Shown here: piece by piece, positions 7,962 through 16,652 of the stretch
How the letters are laid out: each line of letters opens with the position of its first letter
Numbering within the stretch: position 1 is the stretch's first letter
Source: Fidelibacterota bacterium
GTDB lineage: Bacteria > Pseudomonadota > Alphaproteobacteria > Rhodospirillales > Rhodospirillaceae
Assembly: GCA_947476065.1 (NCBI GenBank)
Contig: CANJPG010000010.1
Span: forward strand, 1 to 61,061
DNA: 61,061 bases
Direction of reading: 5' to 3'
The notes under the pieces: model-generated
Databases searched by the model: none
What the model was told of the DNA's origin: nothing
What the model saw: only the letters and a program-made list of their open reading frames with translations
Program-made: the position numbers and the translations under genes

Positions 7962-10373
7962 GTGGTGGATACTGCTAAAGGCCAATTTTTCCCGGTTCTG
8001 CCTTTAAGGGACATCGTTGTTTTCCCGCACATGATCGTGCCGCTGTTTGTCGGCCGCGAGAAATCCGTGCGCGCGCTCGAAGACGTGATGGCCGACGACA
8101 AGCAGATCCTGCTCGTAGCCCAGAAAGACGCGTCGCAGGACGATCCGTCATCCAAAGACATTTACGATGTGGGCACCGTCTCGACGGTGCTGCAGCTCTT
8201 GAAGCTGCCCGACGGCACGGTGAAGGTGCTGGTCGAGGGCGGCCAGCGCGCGCGCATCACCGGCTACAAGGAAAACGAATCCTTCTTCGAAGCTTCGGCT
8301 GAATTTCTTGATGAGCCGAAAGAAGAGGAAAAGGAACTCGAAGCCCTCGCGCGGTCCGTGGTGTCGCAGTTCGAGCAGTACATCAAGCTCAACAAAAAAA
8401 TACCGCCCGAAGTTTTGGTGTCGGTGAACCAGATCGAGAACGCCTCGAAGCTGGCTGATACCGTTGCTTCGCATCTGACCCTGAAGATCGCCGAGAAGCA
8501 GGAACTGCTCGAGGTCAAAACCGTTTCCGAACGTCTTGAGCGCATTTATGGCTTCATGGAATCCGAGATCAGCGTGCTGCAGGTCGAGCGCCGTATCCGG
8601 AATCGTGTAAAGCGCCAGATGGAGAAGACCCAGCGCGAGTACTATTTGAATGAGCAGATGAAGGCCATTCAGCGCGAGCTGGGCGAAAACGAGGAAGGCC
8701 GCGACGAGGCTTCCGAGTACGAAGAGAAGATCAAGAAGATCAAGATGTCCAAGGAGGCCCGCGACAAGGCCATGGCTGAGCTGAAGAAGCTCAAGAGCAT
8801 GAGCCCGATGTCGGCGGAAGCCACCGTCGTGCGCAACTACCTCGACTGGCTGACGGCCATTCCGTGGAAGAAGCGTTCGCGCGTGCTCATCGATCTGAAG
8901 AAGGCCAAGGCCCAGCTCGACAAGGACCACCATGGCCTCGAGAAGGTCAAGGAACGCATCGTCGAGTACTTGGCCGTGCAAAGCCGCACGAAAAAAGTCA
9001 AAGGCCCGATCCTGTGTCTGGTCGGACCGCCGGGCGTCGGCAAAACCTCGCTGGGCCGTTCGATCGCCTCATCGACGGGACGCTCGTTCGTGCGCGTCTC
9101 CTTGGGCGGCGTGCGTGACGAAGCCGAAATCCGCGGTCACCGGCGCACCTATATCGGGTCCATGCCCGGCAAGATTATTCAGGGCATGAAGAAGGCCAAG
9201 ACCTCGAACCCGCTTTTCCTGCTCGACGAAATCGACAAGCTGGGCGCCGACTGGCGCGGCGATCCGTCGTCCGCGCTGCTCGAAGTGCTGGACCCCGAAC
9301 AGAACTCGACCTTCCAGGATCACTACCTGGAAGTGGACTATGACCTGTCCGACGTACTGTTCATCACCACGGCGAACACGCTGCGCATGCCCCAGCCGCT
9401 TCTGGACCGCATGGAGATCATCCGTCTGTCGGGTTACACCGAAGACGAGAAGGTCGCCATCGCCAAGCGTCACCTGATTCCGAAGCAGTTCGGCGCCCAT
9501 GGCCTGAAGAAGACCGAGTGGAGCGTCTCGGACGATGCCGTGCGCGATCTCTGCCGCTACTACACCCGCGAAGCCGGCGTGCGTAACCTCGAGCGCGAAC
9601 TGGCCAACCTGGCCCGCAAAGCGACCAAGGAAATCATTCTGCGCAAACTGAAGAAAGTGACCGTCACGCAGCGGAACCTGAAGAAGTTTGCCGGCATCCA
9701 GAAGTATCGCTTCGGCCAGGCCGAACGCGAGGATCTGGTCGGTGTCACCACCGGTCTGGCCTGGACCGAAGTGGGCGGCGAGTTGCTGTCAATCGAAGCG
9801 GTCATCATGCCGGGCAAGGGCGGTGTAACGCTGACCGGTAAACTGGGCGACGTGATGAAGGAATCCATCCAGGCCGCGCGCTCCTACGTGCGCAGCCGGG
9901 CCCGGGTCTTCGGCATCCGCTCTAAGTTCTTCGAAAAGCACGATATACACCTCCACGTTCCCGAGGGGGCGACCCCGAAAGACGGCCCGTCGGCGGGCGT
10001 GGCCATGTGCACGTCAATCGTCTCGGCGCTCACCGGCAATCCGGTGCGCAAGGACGTCGCCATGACAGGCGAAATCAGCTTGCGTGGCCGTGTCCTGCCC
10101 ATCGGCGGCCTAAAGGAAAAGCTGCTGGCGGCCTTGCGCGGCGGCCTGACCACCGTGCTGATCCCGAAGGAAAACGAAAAGGACCTCGAAGAGATTCCCG
10201 ACAACGTCAAACGCGATCTCAAGATCGTGCCGGTGACGACTGTTGATGAAGTGTTGTCGTTGGCCTTGGTCAATCCGCTCGTGCCGATCTTGAAGGACGA
10301 TCTCGAGGAAGAAGTTCGTCCGCCGAAGCCGGCCGAGAGTGAAGCCGACGAAGAGCCGCTGCTGACTCACTGA
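7962..10373 (+). CDS. lon: ATP-dependent protease Lon
   Basis: An 803-residue LonA protease that degrades damaged and regulatory proteins. The N-terminal substrate-recognition domain ([20 protein letters not shown]) is followed by a coiled-coil region near 190-260, the AAA+ module with Walker A GPPGVGKT from residue 355, and the peptidase domain with the Ser-Lys dyad Ser677 (DGPSAGVAM) and Lys720 (GGLKEK). The dyad spacing of 43 equals that of E. coli Lon. The start is GTG at 7962 or GTG at 7965; GAAAGAGGT (7951-7959) is better spaced for 7965, which would shorten the protein by one residue. Confidence 0.98.
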   Translation: MVDTAKGQFFPVLPLRDIVVFPHMIVPLFVGREKSVRALEDVMADDKQILLVAQKDASQDDPSSKDIYDVGTVSTVLQLLKLPDGTVKVLVEGGQRARITGYKENESFFEASAEFLDEPKEEEKELEALARSVVSQFEQYIKLNKKIPPEVLVSVNQIENASKLADTVASHLTLKIAEKQELLEVKTVSERLERIYGFMESEISVLQVERRIRNRVKRQMEKTQREYYLNEQMKAIQRELGENEEGRDEASEYEEKIKKIKMSKEARDKAMAELKKLKSMSPMSAEATVVRNYLDWLTAIPWKKRSRVLIDLKKAKAQLDKDHHGLEKVKERIVEYLAVQSRTKKVKGPILCLVGPPGVGKTSLGRSIASSTGRSFVRVSLGGVRDEAEIRGHRRTYIGSMPGKIIQGMKKAKTSNPLFLLDEIDKLGADWRGDPSSALLEVLDPEQNSTFQDHYLEVDYDLSDVLFITTANTLRMPQPLLDRMEIIRLSGYTEDEKVAIAKRHLIPKQFGAHGLKKTEWSVSDDAVRDLCRYYTREAGVRNLERELANLARKATKEIILRKLKKVTVTQRNLKKFAGIQKYRFGQAEREDLVGVTTGLAWTEVGGELLSIEAVIMPGKGGVTLTGKLGDVMKESIQAARSYVRSRARVFGIRSKFFEKHDIHLHVPEGATPKDGPSAGVAMCTSIVSALTGNPVRKDVAMTGEISLRGRVLPIGGLKEKLLAALRGGLTTVLIPKENEKDLEEIPDNVKRDLKIVPVTTVDEVLSLALVNPLVPILKDDLEEEVRPPKPAESEADEEPLLTH

Positions 10374-10405
10374 GCCGGCGCATCACGCGCATCGAAAATA
10401 GACTC

Positions 10406-10440
10406 GGCGGATGTTGCATACAGATGATGCGGCATCCGCC
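10406..10440 (+). terminator. Strong hairpin after lon
   Basis: GGCGGATGTTGCAT pairs with ATGCGGCATCCGCC around a 7-base loop. This is a continuous 14-bp stem if two G-U pairs are allowed. There is no T-run after it, so it is either a weak terminator or a 3-prime stabiliser. Confidence 0.55.
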
Positions 10441-10630
10441 GTTGTCATAAGCCGCGTCCGCCGACTACTGTCATAAAGCGCGTTCAAACCGCCGATTCAG
10501 GTCATTTATCCCCTAAAAACCGCCAAAAATGGGCGTTTATCGCATTGACGCCCGCGAAAATCGCGTCATACACTTCGCGCGCACAGCCGGCAAAAGGTGG
10601 AAAGATTGGCGGTGCAGCGCGCCTTGGAGC

Positions 10631-10660
10631 GTGTTCAGGAAAAGTGGAAACCGGTTTTCC
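10631..10660. repeat. Dispersed AAGTGGAAACCGGTTTTCC motif
   Basis: A near-palindrome centred on GGAAACCGGTTTTCC, preceded by TTCAGGAAAAGT. I recall very similar AAGTGGAAACCGGTTTTC strings as common intergenic motifs in alphaproteobacterial genomes. One copy is seen in this window, so repeat status rests on recall. Confidence 0.4.
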
Positions 10661-10780
10661 ATCGGACACGCGACAAACAAACAGACACGCTGACCGGTCA
10701 GGGGTCGCCGGACTGCCCACACTTCACACACCACATTCAAACAAACACTCTCACTCGCAAAACTCATCAAGGGGTCGCAT

Positions 10781-11056
10781 ATGAATAAAAACGATTTGAT
10801 CGCGGAGGTCGCGGAAACGGCGAGCCTGTCGAAGGCCGACGCGACGAAAGCGGTCGACTGCGTTCTGGATTCAATCACCAACGCGCTGAAGAAGGCCGAC
10901 GAAGTTCGTCTGGTCGGTTTCGGCACGTTTGCCGTCGCCACGCGCGCCGCTAGCGAAGGCCGCAATCCGCGCACCGGCGAAAAGATCAAGATTCCAGCGT
11001 CTAAGCGTCCGAAATTCTCGGCCGGTAAGGCCCTGAAAGACGCCGTAAACGTCTAA
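10781..11056 (+). CDS. hup: DNA-binding protein HU
   Basis: A 91-residue histone-like protein that bends DNA as a dimer and compacts the nucleoid. The N-terminal helical pair (MNKNDLIAEVAETASLSKADATKAVD) and the beta-arm region with the family signature are present: VRLVGFGTFAVATRAASEG, then GRNPRTGEKIKIPAS, ending in FSAGKALKDAV. Length is exactly that of HU-beta. AAGGGGTCGCAT provides the ribosome-binding site. The lon-hup neighbourhood is conserved widely in proteobacteria. A strong intrinsic terminator follows. Confidence 0.97.
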   Translation: MNKNDLIAEVAETASLSKADATKAVDCVLDSITNALKKADEVRLVGFGTFAVATRAASEGRNPRTGEKIKIPASKRPKFSAGKALKDAVNV

Positions 11057-11076
11057 AGCTTCGGCTAGAATGCAGG

Positions 11077-11113
11077 AAGTGCCGGCCTCCGTCAGGGCCG
11101 GCACTTTTCTTTT
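11077..11113 (+). terminator. Intrinsic terminator of hup
   Basis: AAGTGCCGGCC (11077-11087) and GGCCGGCACTT (11096-11106) form an 11-bp stem with an 8-base loop, followed by TTCTTTT. It is a textbook rho-independent terminator. Confidence 0.88.
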
Positions 11114-11162
11114 GGGGGCCCGCCTGCCTTTTAGGGGCGGCCTGGGCGCTCCCGCGAGGGGC

Positions 11163-11238
11163 TGGTGGGCGATGACGGACTCGAACCGCCGACATCCTCC
11201 GTGTAAAGGAGGCGCTCTACCAACTGAGCTAATCGCCC
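11163..11238 (-). tRNA. tRNA-Val (anticodon TAC)
   Basis: A 76-nt gene on the minus strand with encoded CCA. The acceptor GGGCGAT pairs with ATCGCCC. D-arm (AGCTCAGTTGGTAGAGC), anticodon arm (CCTCC-TTTACAC-GGAGG) and T-arm (GGCGGTTCGAGTCCGTC) are clear. Anticodon TAC reads GTA and probably other valine codons. It is convergent with hup. Confidence 0.96.
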
Positions 11239-11345
11239 TTGACCGCCGATGCCGCTAAAGCGAAGTTGCGCTGAGGCGGCGCAGCAGGCTTTTAACCCTA
11301 GCCTAGGCTGCCGGCAAATCAAGACTGCTTCTCGGAGATATCATC

Positions 11346-11741
11346 GTGGCAACCAGCATTACCCCGCTTCTCATGTTCACCGGCAACGCCGAAGAGGCCA
11401 TGAGCTTCTACGTCTCCTTGTTCGCCGACGGCAAAATCGTCGCCGTCGACCGCTATGGGGCGGAGCAGGCGGCCAGTGCCGGCAAGATTAAGCAGGCCAG
11501 CTTCACTATCGCCGGCCAGACCTTCCGCTGCATGGACAGCCCGGTCGAGCACGACTTCAGCTTCACGCCCTCGATCTCGATCTTTGTTGAGTGCAGCTCG
11601 GACAAGCAGATCACCGAGCTGGCGGAGGCCTTTGGCCGTGACGGTACCGCCTTTATGCCGCTGGGGGCCTATATCTTTGCCCGCCAGTTCGCCTGGATAC
11701 AGGACCGCTTCGGCGTCTGCTGGCAGCTGAGCCTGACCTAA
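11346..11741 (+). CDS. VOC-superfamily protein (PhnB / 3-dmu-9-3-mt-like)
   Basis: A 131-residue protein of the vicinal-oxygen-chelate fold, PhnB-like branch. Features: the start ITPLLMFTGNAEEAMSFYVSLF, the core AGQTFRCMDSP, and the end RFGVCWQLSL, typical of the family once named 3-demethylubiquinone-9 3-methyltransferase. That name does not imply activity; most members are uncharacterised. It is monocistronic between tRNA-Val (opposite strand) and its own terminator. Family call firm, function unknown. Confidence 0.85.
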   Translation: MATSITPLLMFTGNAEEAMSFYVSLFADGKIVAVDRYGAEQAASAGKIKQASFTIAGQTFRCMDSPVEHDFSFTPSISIFVECSSDKQITELAEAFGRDGTAFMPLGAYIFARQFAWIQDRFGVCWQLSLT

Positions 11742-11764
11742 CCAGCGTTCGCGCCAAGAAAATC

Positions 11765-11795
11765 AACGGGCGGAAGTTTCCTTCCGCCCGTTTTT
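11765..11795 (+). terminator. Intrinsic terminator after VOC gene
   Basis: AACGGGCGGAAG and CTTCCGCCCGTT form a perfect 12-bp stem with loop TTTC, followed by TTT. It lies between convergent genes and could act on both strands: the opposite strand also reads a T-rich end after the stem. Confidence 0.88.
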
Positions 11796-11808
11796 CTTTG
11801 CCTAGGCT

Positions 11809-12150
11809 CTAGTAGCGATAATCGTAGTACCGCGGCGGGGGCGGGGGCGCGTACCACACCGGCGGCGGCGGGTAATAGTAGTACGGCGGGGCTACGTAGC
11901 GCCGGGCGCGGCTGTCCCAGTGCCGGTCACGCCTGTGGTCACGATCCCAGCCACGCCGGCCGTCGCGGCCCCGGTAGTCATCGACGTAACGTCCGCGACC
12001 GTCGTCGATGCCTAGGCTCAGGCCTGAGCGGCCGTCCGTATATCCAAAGGAAAATGATTCGCGCGCCTGAGCGGGCGCGGCGACAGCAAGCACGCCGCCT
12101 AAGCCTGCAACGAGGGCGGCGAGACGAAAAGACGCAGCGTAGCTTGTCAT
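11809..12150 (-). CDS. Secreted Pro/Tyr/Arg-rich protein
   Basis: A 113-residue protein of unknown function. The start at the ATG complementary to 12148-12150 is chosen because GGAGG lies 7 bases upstream and a clean Sec signal peptide follows (MTSYAASFRLAALVAGLGG, cleavage likely after APAQA). The mature part begins RESFSFGYTDGRSGLSLGID, then a strongly charged stretch with Asp-Arg-Gly repeats (about residues 50-80), then a Pro/Tyr-rich tail with PPPP runs. Low complexity suggests a flexible periplasmic or surface protein. Divergent from the PRC-barrel gene. Confidence 0.65.
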   Translation of the reverse strand: MTSYAASFRLAALVAGLGGVLAVAAPAQARESFSFGYTDGRSGLSLGIDDGRGRYVDDYRGRDGRRGWDRDHRRDRHWDSRARRYVAPPYYYYPPPPVWYAPPPPPRYYDYRY

Positions 12151-12377
12151 GTGAAACCTCCATTGGAATGTCTCAGCTGCAATATGGAGGACGAAGACGG
12201 CCGATTTACGCTCCAATCATGGCGCGTGAAGCCGCGTCTGCCTTACTCCCGCTGCGGGCGCTCGGCTCCGGTGCTGCAACCAGCACGCGAATGCATGATG
12301 ACAACGATGACAAGGGGCAGCAAAAACCCCCGTTTGCCGCAACATGTTCCGCAAGGTGCCGTTGTACCGCTGCTGCT

Positions 12378-12393
12378 CCCATCATGTGATGGG
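12378..12393. promoter_or_regulatory. Operator-like inverted repeat
   Basis: CCCATCA and TGATGGG flank two bases, about 40 bp before the PRC-barrel start, in the gap shared with the divergent secreted-protein gene. A regulator-binding role is inference. Confidence 0.3.
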
Positions 12394-12434
12394 GGGGATG
12401 CAGATACGAAACCACTATTGCTGGAGAATTGGTC

Positions 12435-12803
12435 ATGACAGACGAAACCAAACTGACGGACGGCTCGCTCATCGCGGCCGAAAAAGTCAACGGCACCGAC
12501 GTCTATAACCTCGAAGGCGACAAGCTGGGCGAGGTCGAGGACATCATGCTCGACAAAAGCTCGGGGCATGTGGCCTACGCCGTACTGTCCTTCGGTGGCT
12601 TCCTGGGCATGGGCGAAAAGCACTATCCGTTGCCCTGGTCGACCCTGAAGTATGACACCCGCAAAGGCGGTTACGTGATCAATATGGACAAGGAGAAGCT
12701 TCAGAACGCCCCGTCCATTGACCGCGACACCGACTTTACCTGGACTCCCGATTACGGCCGCGGCGTCGACCGCTACTACGGCACGGCATCAATGTGGATG
12801 TAG
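12435..12803 (+). CDS. PRC-barrel domain protein
   Basis: A 122-residue protein with a PRC-barrel core at about residues 12-85 (VNGTDVYNLEGDKLGEVEDIMLDKSSGHVAYAV in outline, then PLPWSTLKYD). The PRC barrel is a small beta fold shared by photosynthetic reaction-centre H subunits and many small proteins of unknown role. The ATG at 12435 follows GGAG by 8 bases; a TTG two codons earlier is less likely. The C-terminal tail is Tyr/Trp-rich (FTWTPDYGRGVDRYYG). Its own terminator follows. Confidence 0.82.
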   Translation: MTDETKLTDGSLIAAEKVNGTDVYNLEGDKLGEVEDIMLDKSSGHVAYAVLSFGGFLGMGEKHYPLPWSTLKYDTRKGGYVINMDKEKLQNAPSIDRDTDFTWTPDYGRGVDRYYGTASMWM

Positions 12804-12856
12804 TGCGGATGTGGTCTTGATGTAACGGCGTTACATTTTACCGCCGTTGGTTGAGG

Positions 12857-12895
12857 ATCCCCGAGGCCCCACAGGCCCCGGGGATTTTCTTTTGG
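12857..12895 (+). terminator. Intrinsic terminator after PRC-barrel gene
   Basis: ATCCCCGAGGCC and GGCCCCGGGGAT pair over 12 positions with one mismatch and a 5-base loop, followed by TTTCTTTT. Confidence 0.85.
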
Positions 12896-12987
12896 CGCCG
12901 GCCATGGGCCGAAATCGGGCCCAAAGTCCACCCCCCGCGCAGGCAAAAAATCTCGCTATGTCAATGTTTTTGCGGGCTTCACGCGGC

Positions 12988-13016
12988 TTGACTCCATGAG
13001 CCTGCGCCGTTTAGAT
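12988..13016 (+). promoter_or_regulatory. Candidate nuo operon promoter
   Basis: TTGACT (5 of 6 to consensus), 17 bases, then TTAGAT (3 of 6). About 155 bases before nuoA. The perfect TATAAT at 13098-13103 is a competing -10. Confidence 0.3.
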
Positions 13017-13171
13017 CAGCCTAACTTGTGAGGGCAAGGGCGGGGGGCGGTGGCGGTTTGGCCAGCACTTCCCGTGTCACGCCGTAACATACTGTAATAT
13101 AATAAAAAAAGCTGCCTGACGGGACTTTGGGTGAGGTCCCCGGGCGGCTCGTGGGGCAAGGCTACACGCCG

Positions 13172-13537
13172 ATGCAAAACCTGCTCGTAGAATATTTGCC
13201 GATCCTTATTTTTCTCGGCATCGCGTTTGGGCTGGCGCTCGTTTTTGTGATCGCCTCGCTTATCGCGGGTCCTAGCAATCCCAACCCTGAGAAAAGCTCG
13301 GCCTACGAGTGCGGCTTTGAAGCCTTCGACGACGCGCGCTCTAAGTTCGACGTGCGCTTCTATCTCGTCGCCATCCTCTTCATCATTTTCGACCTGGAAG
13401 TGGCCTTCCTGTTCCCCTGGGCGATAACGCTCGGGAAAATTGGCGTGTTCGGCTTCTGGTCGATGATGACTTTCCTCGGTGTTCTCACCGTGGGTTTTGT
13501 TTACGAATGGAGAAAGGGAGCACTGGAATGGGAATAA
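13172..13537 (+). CDS. nuoA: NADH-quinone oxidoreductase subunit A
   Basis: A 121-residue membrane subunit of complex I with three hydrophobic helices. The start at ATG 13172 ([16 protein letters not shown]) fits the family; an upstream in-frame start at 13127 would add non-conserved residues. The conserved loop [20 protein letters not shown] (near residues 45-64) and [11 protein letters not shown] are diagnostic. It is the first gene of a 13-gene nuo operon and overlaps nuoB by 10 bases. Confidence 0.96.
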   Translation: MQNLLVEYLPILIFLGIAFGLALVFVIASLIAGPSNPNPEKSSAYECGFEAFDDARSKFDVRFYLVAILFIIFDLEVAFLFPWAITLGKIGVFGFWSMMTFLGVLTVGFVYEWRKGALEWE

Positions 13538-14082
13538 CCGTTCCGGCTCAGCCCATCACCGACGCCATCCGCCCCGCGACCGCGGCGGACGGCCAGCTGA
13601 TGGCGCGTGTCGCCGACGAACTGCAGCACAAGGGTTTTCTGCTGACCTCGCTCGATGCCCTGACCAACTGGGGCCGGGCTGGCTCCATGTGGCCGATGAC
13701 CTTTGGTCTTGCCTGCTGTGCCGTCGAAATGATGCACGTCGCCATGGCGCGCTACGACTTCGACCGCTTCGGCATGTTCTTCCGCCCGAGCCCCCGCCAG
13801 TCCGATCTGATGATTGTCGCGGGCACCTTGACCAACAAAATGGCGCCGGCCCTGCGCAAGGTCTACGACCAGATGCCCGAGCCCCGCTACGTGGTGTCCA
13901 TGGGTTCCTGCGCCAACGGCGGCGGCTATTACCACTATTCCTATTCCGTTGTGCGCGGTTGCGACCGCATCGTACCGGTGGACATCTATGTTCCCGGCTG
14001 CCCGCCGACGGCCGAAGCGCTGCTTTACGGCATTCTGCAGCTTCACAAGAAGATCCGCCGCGTCGGTACCATTGATCGTTAA
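13528..14082 (+). CDS. nuoB: NADH-quinone oxidoreductase subunit B
   Basis: A 184-residue peripheral-arm subunit carrying cluster N2, the last Fe-S centre before quinone. The ligand cysteines are visible in [22 protein letters not shown] and [10 protein letters not shown]. The start at ATG 13528 has AAGGGAG 7 bases upstream; the ATG at 13507 is a longer, less likely option. It overlaps the end of nuoA, which suggests translational coupling. Confidence 0.97.
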   Translation: MGITVPAQPITDAIRPATAADGQLMARVADELQHKGFLLTSLDALTNWGRAGSMWPMTFGLACCAVEMMHVAMARYDFDRFGMFFRPSPRQSDLMIVAGTLTNKMAPALRKVYDQMPEPRYVVSMGSCANGGGYYHYSYSVVRGCDRIVPVDIYVPGCPPTAEALLYGILQLHKKIRRVGTIDR

Positions 14083-14093
14083 TTGACAGCGTC

Positions 14094-14747
14094 ATGAATC
14101 AGTCCGCCATACCCAGCGAAAGCCTCCGCGACGCCTGCGCGCATATTCAGAAGGCCATCGCGGAAGACGTCGTCTCCGCCGAGATCGTGCGCGGCGAACT
14201 CGTCGCCACCATCAAACGCTCATCGGTCACGCGGGTGATGACGTTCCTGCGCGACGATCCCACCTGCCAGTTCAGCCAGCTGATCGATATCTGCGGCGTC
14301 GATTACCCCGAGCGCGAAGAGCGTTTCGAGGTGGTCTATCACCTGCTCAGCATGAACAAGAACACGCGCATCCGCGTGAAGGTCCCGGCCAGCGAGGACA
14401 CGCCCGTCGCCAGCGTCAACGACATCTTCCCCTGCGCCGATTGGCTCGAGCGCGAAGTTTGGGACATGTACGGCGTCTACTTCTCCGGCCATCCGGACCT
14501 GCGCCGCATCCTCACCGACTATGGCTTCGACGGTCATCCGCTGCGCAAGGATTTTCCGCTCACCGGCTATGTCGAGATGCGCTACGACGAAGACCAGAAG
14601 CGTGTCACTTATGAGCCGGTGAAGCTGGCCCAGGACTTCCGCACCTTCGACTTCCTGTCGCCGTGGGAAGGCATCCAGAAGCTGCTGCCGGGCGATGAGA
14701 AGGCCGCTGTGCCGCCCGCCGTGCCGCCCAAGCAGGGAGGCGCTTGA
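14094..14747 (+). CDS. nuoC: NADH-quinone oxidoreductase subunit C
   Basis: A 217-residue peripheral subunit (30-kDa type), separate from nuoD as in alphaproteobacteria and mitochondria. The signature [20 protein letters not shown] leads to [20 protein letters not shown] near residues 120-160. The last roughly 20 residues are Ala/Pro-rich and likely disordered. It lies 11 bases after nuoB, and a GGGAGG near its end serves nuoD. Confidence 0.97.
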   Translation: MNQSAIPSESLRDACAHIQKAIAEDVVSAEIVRGELVATIKRSSVTRVMTFLRDDPTCQFSQLIDICGVDYPEREERFEVVYHLLSMNKNTRIRVKVPASEDTPVASVNDIFPCADWLEREVWDMYGVYFSGHPDLRRILTDYGFDGHPLRKDFPLTGYVEMRYDEDQKRVTYEPVKLAQDFRTFDFLSPWEGIQKLLPGDEKAAVPPAVPPKQGGA

Positions 14748-14749
14748 CC

Positions 14750-15952
14750 ATGACCCCCGACACTGGCGTCCATTCGCCCGAAACGGAAATCGAGAACTAC
14801 ACCCTCAACTTCGGCCCGCAGCATCCGGCGGCCCACGGCGTTCTGCGCCTAGTGCTGGAGATGGACGGCGAAGTCATCGACCGTGTTGATCCGCACATCG
14901 GCCTGCTTCACCGCGGCACCGAGAAGCTGATCGAGTACAAGACCTACCTGCAGGCCATCCCGTACTTCGACCGCCTCGACTACGTCTCGCCGATGAACCA
15001 GGAGCAGGCTTTTGCGCTGGCCGTCGAGCGGCTGCTGGGCATCACCGCACCGCCGCGCGCGCAATACATCCGTATGCTGTTCGCCGAGCTGACGCGCATC
15101 CTCAATCACATCATGAACATCGCGTCCTACGCCATGGACGTCGGCGCCATGACGCCGTTCCTATGGACCTTTGAAGAGCGCGAGAAGCTGATGGGCTTCT
15201 ACGACGACGTCTGCGGCGCGCGCATGCATGCCAACTACATCCGTCCGGGCGGCGTGGCCCAGGACATGCCCGCTGGCCTCAAAGAACGCATCGCCGATTG
15301 GGCCGATAAGTACCCCAAGATGATCGACGACCTCGAAAGCCTGCTGACCGAAAACCGCATCTTCAAGCAGCGTACCGTCGATATCGGCGTGGTGTCGGCC
15401 GAGCAAGCCATTGCCTGGGGTTTCACCGGTCCGAACTTGCGGGCCTCGGGCCTCGCGTGGGATCTGCGCAAGTCGCAGCCCTACGACGGCTACGAGCAGA
15501 TGCAATTCGATATTCCCGTCGGCAAACACGGCGACTGCTACGATCGCTACCTCGTGCGCATTCTGGAAATGCGTGAGTCTATCCGCATCATCAAGCAGTG
15601 CCTCGAGAAAATGCCCTCGGGTCCGGTACGCGTGAACGATCGCAAAGTCATGGCGCCGCCGCGCGCCGAAATGAAGACCTCGATGGAAGCCTTGATCCAT
15701 CACTTCAAGCTCTACACCGAAGGCTTCAAGGTTCCTGCAGGCGAGACCTACGTCGCGACCGAAGCGCCGAAAGGTGAGTTCGCCGTGTACCTAATCTCTG
15801 ACGGAACCAACAAGCCCTACCGCTGCCGCATCAAGGCGCCGGGATTCATTCACCTTGCCGGCATGGATGCCATGCTGCGCGGGCACATGCTGGCCGACGT
15901 GCCGGCCGTGCTGGGTTCCATCGATATCGTGTTTGGTGAGGTCGACCGATGA
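14750..15952 (+). CDS. nuoD: NADH-quinone oxidoreductase subunit D
   Basis: A 400-residue, 49-kDa subunit that with NuoB forms the quinone site. Family hallmarks: [22 protein letters not shown] near residue 22, the [14 protein letters not shown] segment, and the C-terminal [20 protein letters not shown]. The start is ATG 14750, 9 bases after GGGAGG; the TTG at 14744 is too close to that site. It overlaps nuoE by ATGA (15949-15952). Confidence 0.97.
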   Translation: MTPDTGVHSPETEIENYTLNFGPQHPAAHGVLRLVLEMDGEVIDRVDPHIGLLHRGTEKLIEYKTYLQAIPYFDRLDYVSPMNQEQAFALAVERLLGITAPPRAQYIRMLFAELTRILNHIMNIASYAMDVGAMTPFLWTFEEREKLMGFYDDVCGARMHANYIRPGGVAQDMPAGLKERIADWADKYPKMIDDLESLLTENRIFKQRTVDIGVVSAEQAIAWGFTGPNLRASGLAWDLRKSQPYDGYEQMQFDIPVGKHGDCYDRYLVRILEMRESIRIIKQCLEKMPSGPVRVNDRKVMAPPRAEMKTSMEALIHHFKLYTEGFKVPAGETYVATEAPKGEFAVYLISDGTNKPYRCRIKAPGFIHLAGMDAMLRGHMLADVPAVLGSIDIVFGEVDR

Positions 15953-16641
15953 GCACGCGTTCGCTCGCCAAAGAGCAGCCCGCAAGCTTCGCCTTCAATG
16001 CCGATATGACGGCGTTGTCGAAGCGCATTATCGCCAAGTATCCGGCGGGTCGTCAGGCCAGCGCGGTGATCCCGTTGCTTGATCTCGCGCAGCGCCAGGA
16101 AGGCTGGGTGACCAAGCCCGCCATCGAAGAGATCGCCCGCATCCTCGACATGGCGCCGATGCGCGTTCTGGAAGTCGCGACGTTCTACACCATGTTCAAT
16201 CTGGCGCCGGTGGGTAAGACCCATGTGCAGGTCTGCACCAGCCTGTCGTGCTGGCTGCGCGGCTCGAATGATGTGGTCAAGTCCTGCAAGGAAAAGCTGG
16301 GCATTGGTTTCGGCGGCATCACGCCCGACGGCAAGTTCTCCCTCGGCGAACTGGAATGCTCGGGCGCTTGCGTTAACGCGCCGGTCGCGCAGATCGGCGA
16401 CGATTATTACGAAGACCTCGATTATGCCAGCACCGGCAAGCTGCTCGACGCCTTCAAGCGCGGCGAAACGCCGAAGCCCGGGTCGGCCATTGGCCGCGAC
16501 GGCGCCGCACCGGCGGGCGAGGCCATCACGCTGACTGAAAATCCGACACCGCCGGCCAAGCAGGATTTTGCGGCGGCCAAGGCTGCATTTGAGAAAGCGA
16601 AAGCGGAAGCCGCGGCGAAAGCCGCTGCGCCGAAGGCATAA
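15949..16641 (+). CDS. nuoE: NADH-quinone oxidoreductase subunit E
   Basis: A 230-residue thioredoxin-like subunit holding the [2Fe-2S] cluster N1a. Ligands are in CTSLSC (C-x4-C) and CSGACVNAP (C-x3-C). Beyond the fold there is a roughly 60-residue Ala/Lys/Pro-rich C-terminal tail ([20 protein letters not shown] region), likely a helical or disordered extension. The tail is not needed for the fold and its role is unknown. Translation is probably coupled to nuoD through the ATGA overlap. Confidence 0.96.
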   Translation: MSTRSLAKEQPASFAFNADMTALSKRIIAKYPAGRQASAVIPLLDLAQRQEGWVTKPAIEEIARILDMAPMRVLEVATFYTMFNLAPVGKTHVQVCTSLSCWLRGSNDVVKSCKEKLGIGFGGITPDGKFSLGELECSGACVNAPVAQIGDDYYEDLDYASTGKLLDAFKRGETPKPGSAIGRDGAAPAGEAITLTENPTPPAKQDFAAAKAAFEKAKAEAAAKAAAPKA

Positions 16642-16652
16642 AGGTCACGTTC

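Larger units (their letters stand above)
10374..10780. other. lon-hup intergenic region (407 bp)
   Basis: No convincing gene. It holds the lon hairpin (10406-10440), a possible hup promoter (TTGACG 10545-10550, 16 bases, CATACA), a repeat-like motif (10631-10660), and a perfect 12-bp palindrome CTGACCGGTCAG (10690-10701). Short open frames here are low-complexity and lack family resemblance. The hup leader would be long (over 200 nt) if the suggested promoter is used. Confidence 0.6.
12804..13171. other. PRC gene to nuoA intergenic region (368 bp)
   Basis: No gene seen. It contains a palindrome TGTAAC-GGC-GTTACA (12821-12835), a strong terminator, a weak sigma-70-like pair (12988-13016) and an isolated perfect TATAAT (13098-13103) without a matching -35. 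The nuo operon promoter should lie here. Confidence 0.6.

Noticed and set aside
10545-10784. Short open frames in the lon-hup gap
   Set aside because: They run across the repeat motif and palindrome, lack ribosome-binding sites and have no recognised domain.
12801-12840. Tandem palindrome TGTAAC-GGC-GTTACA as a terminator
   Set aside because: Short stem and no T-run; the real terminator lies at 12857-12895.
13098-13103. Perfect TATAAT as the nuo promoter
   Set aside because: No reasonable -35 at 16-18 bases upstream; kept only as an alternative -10.
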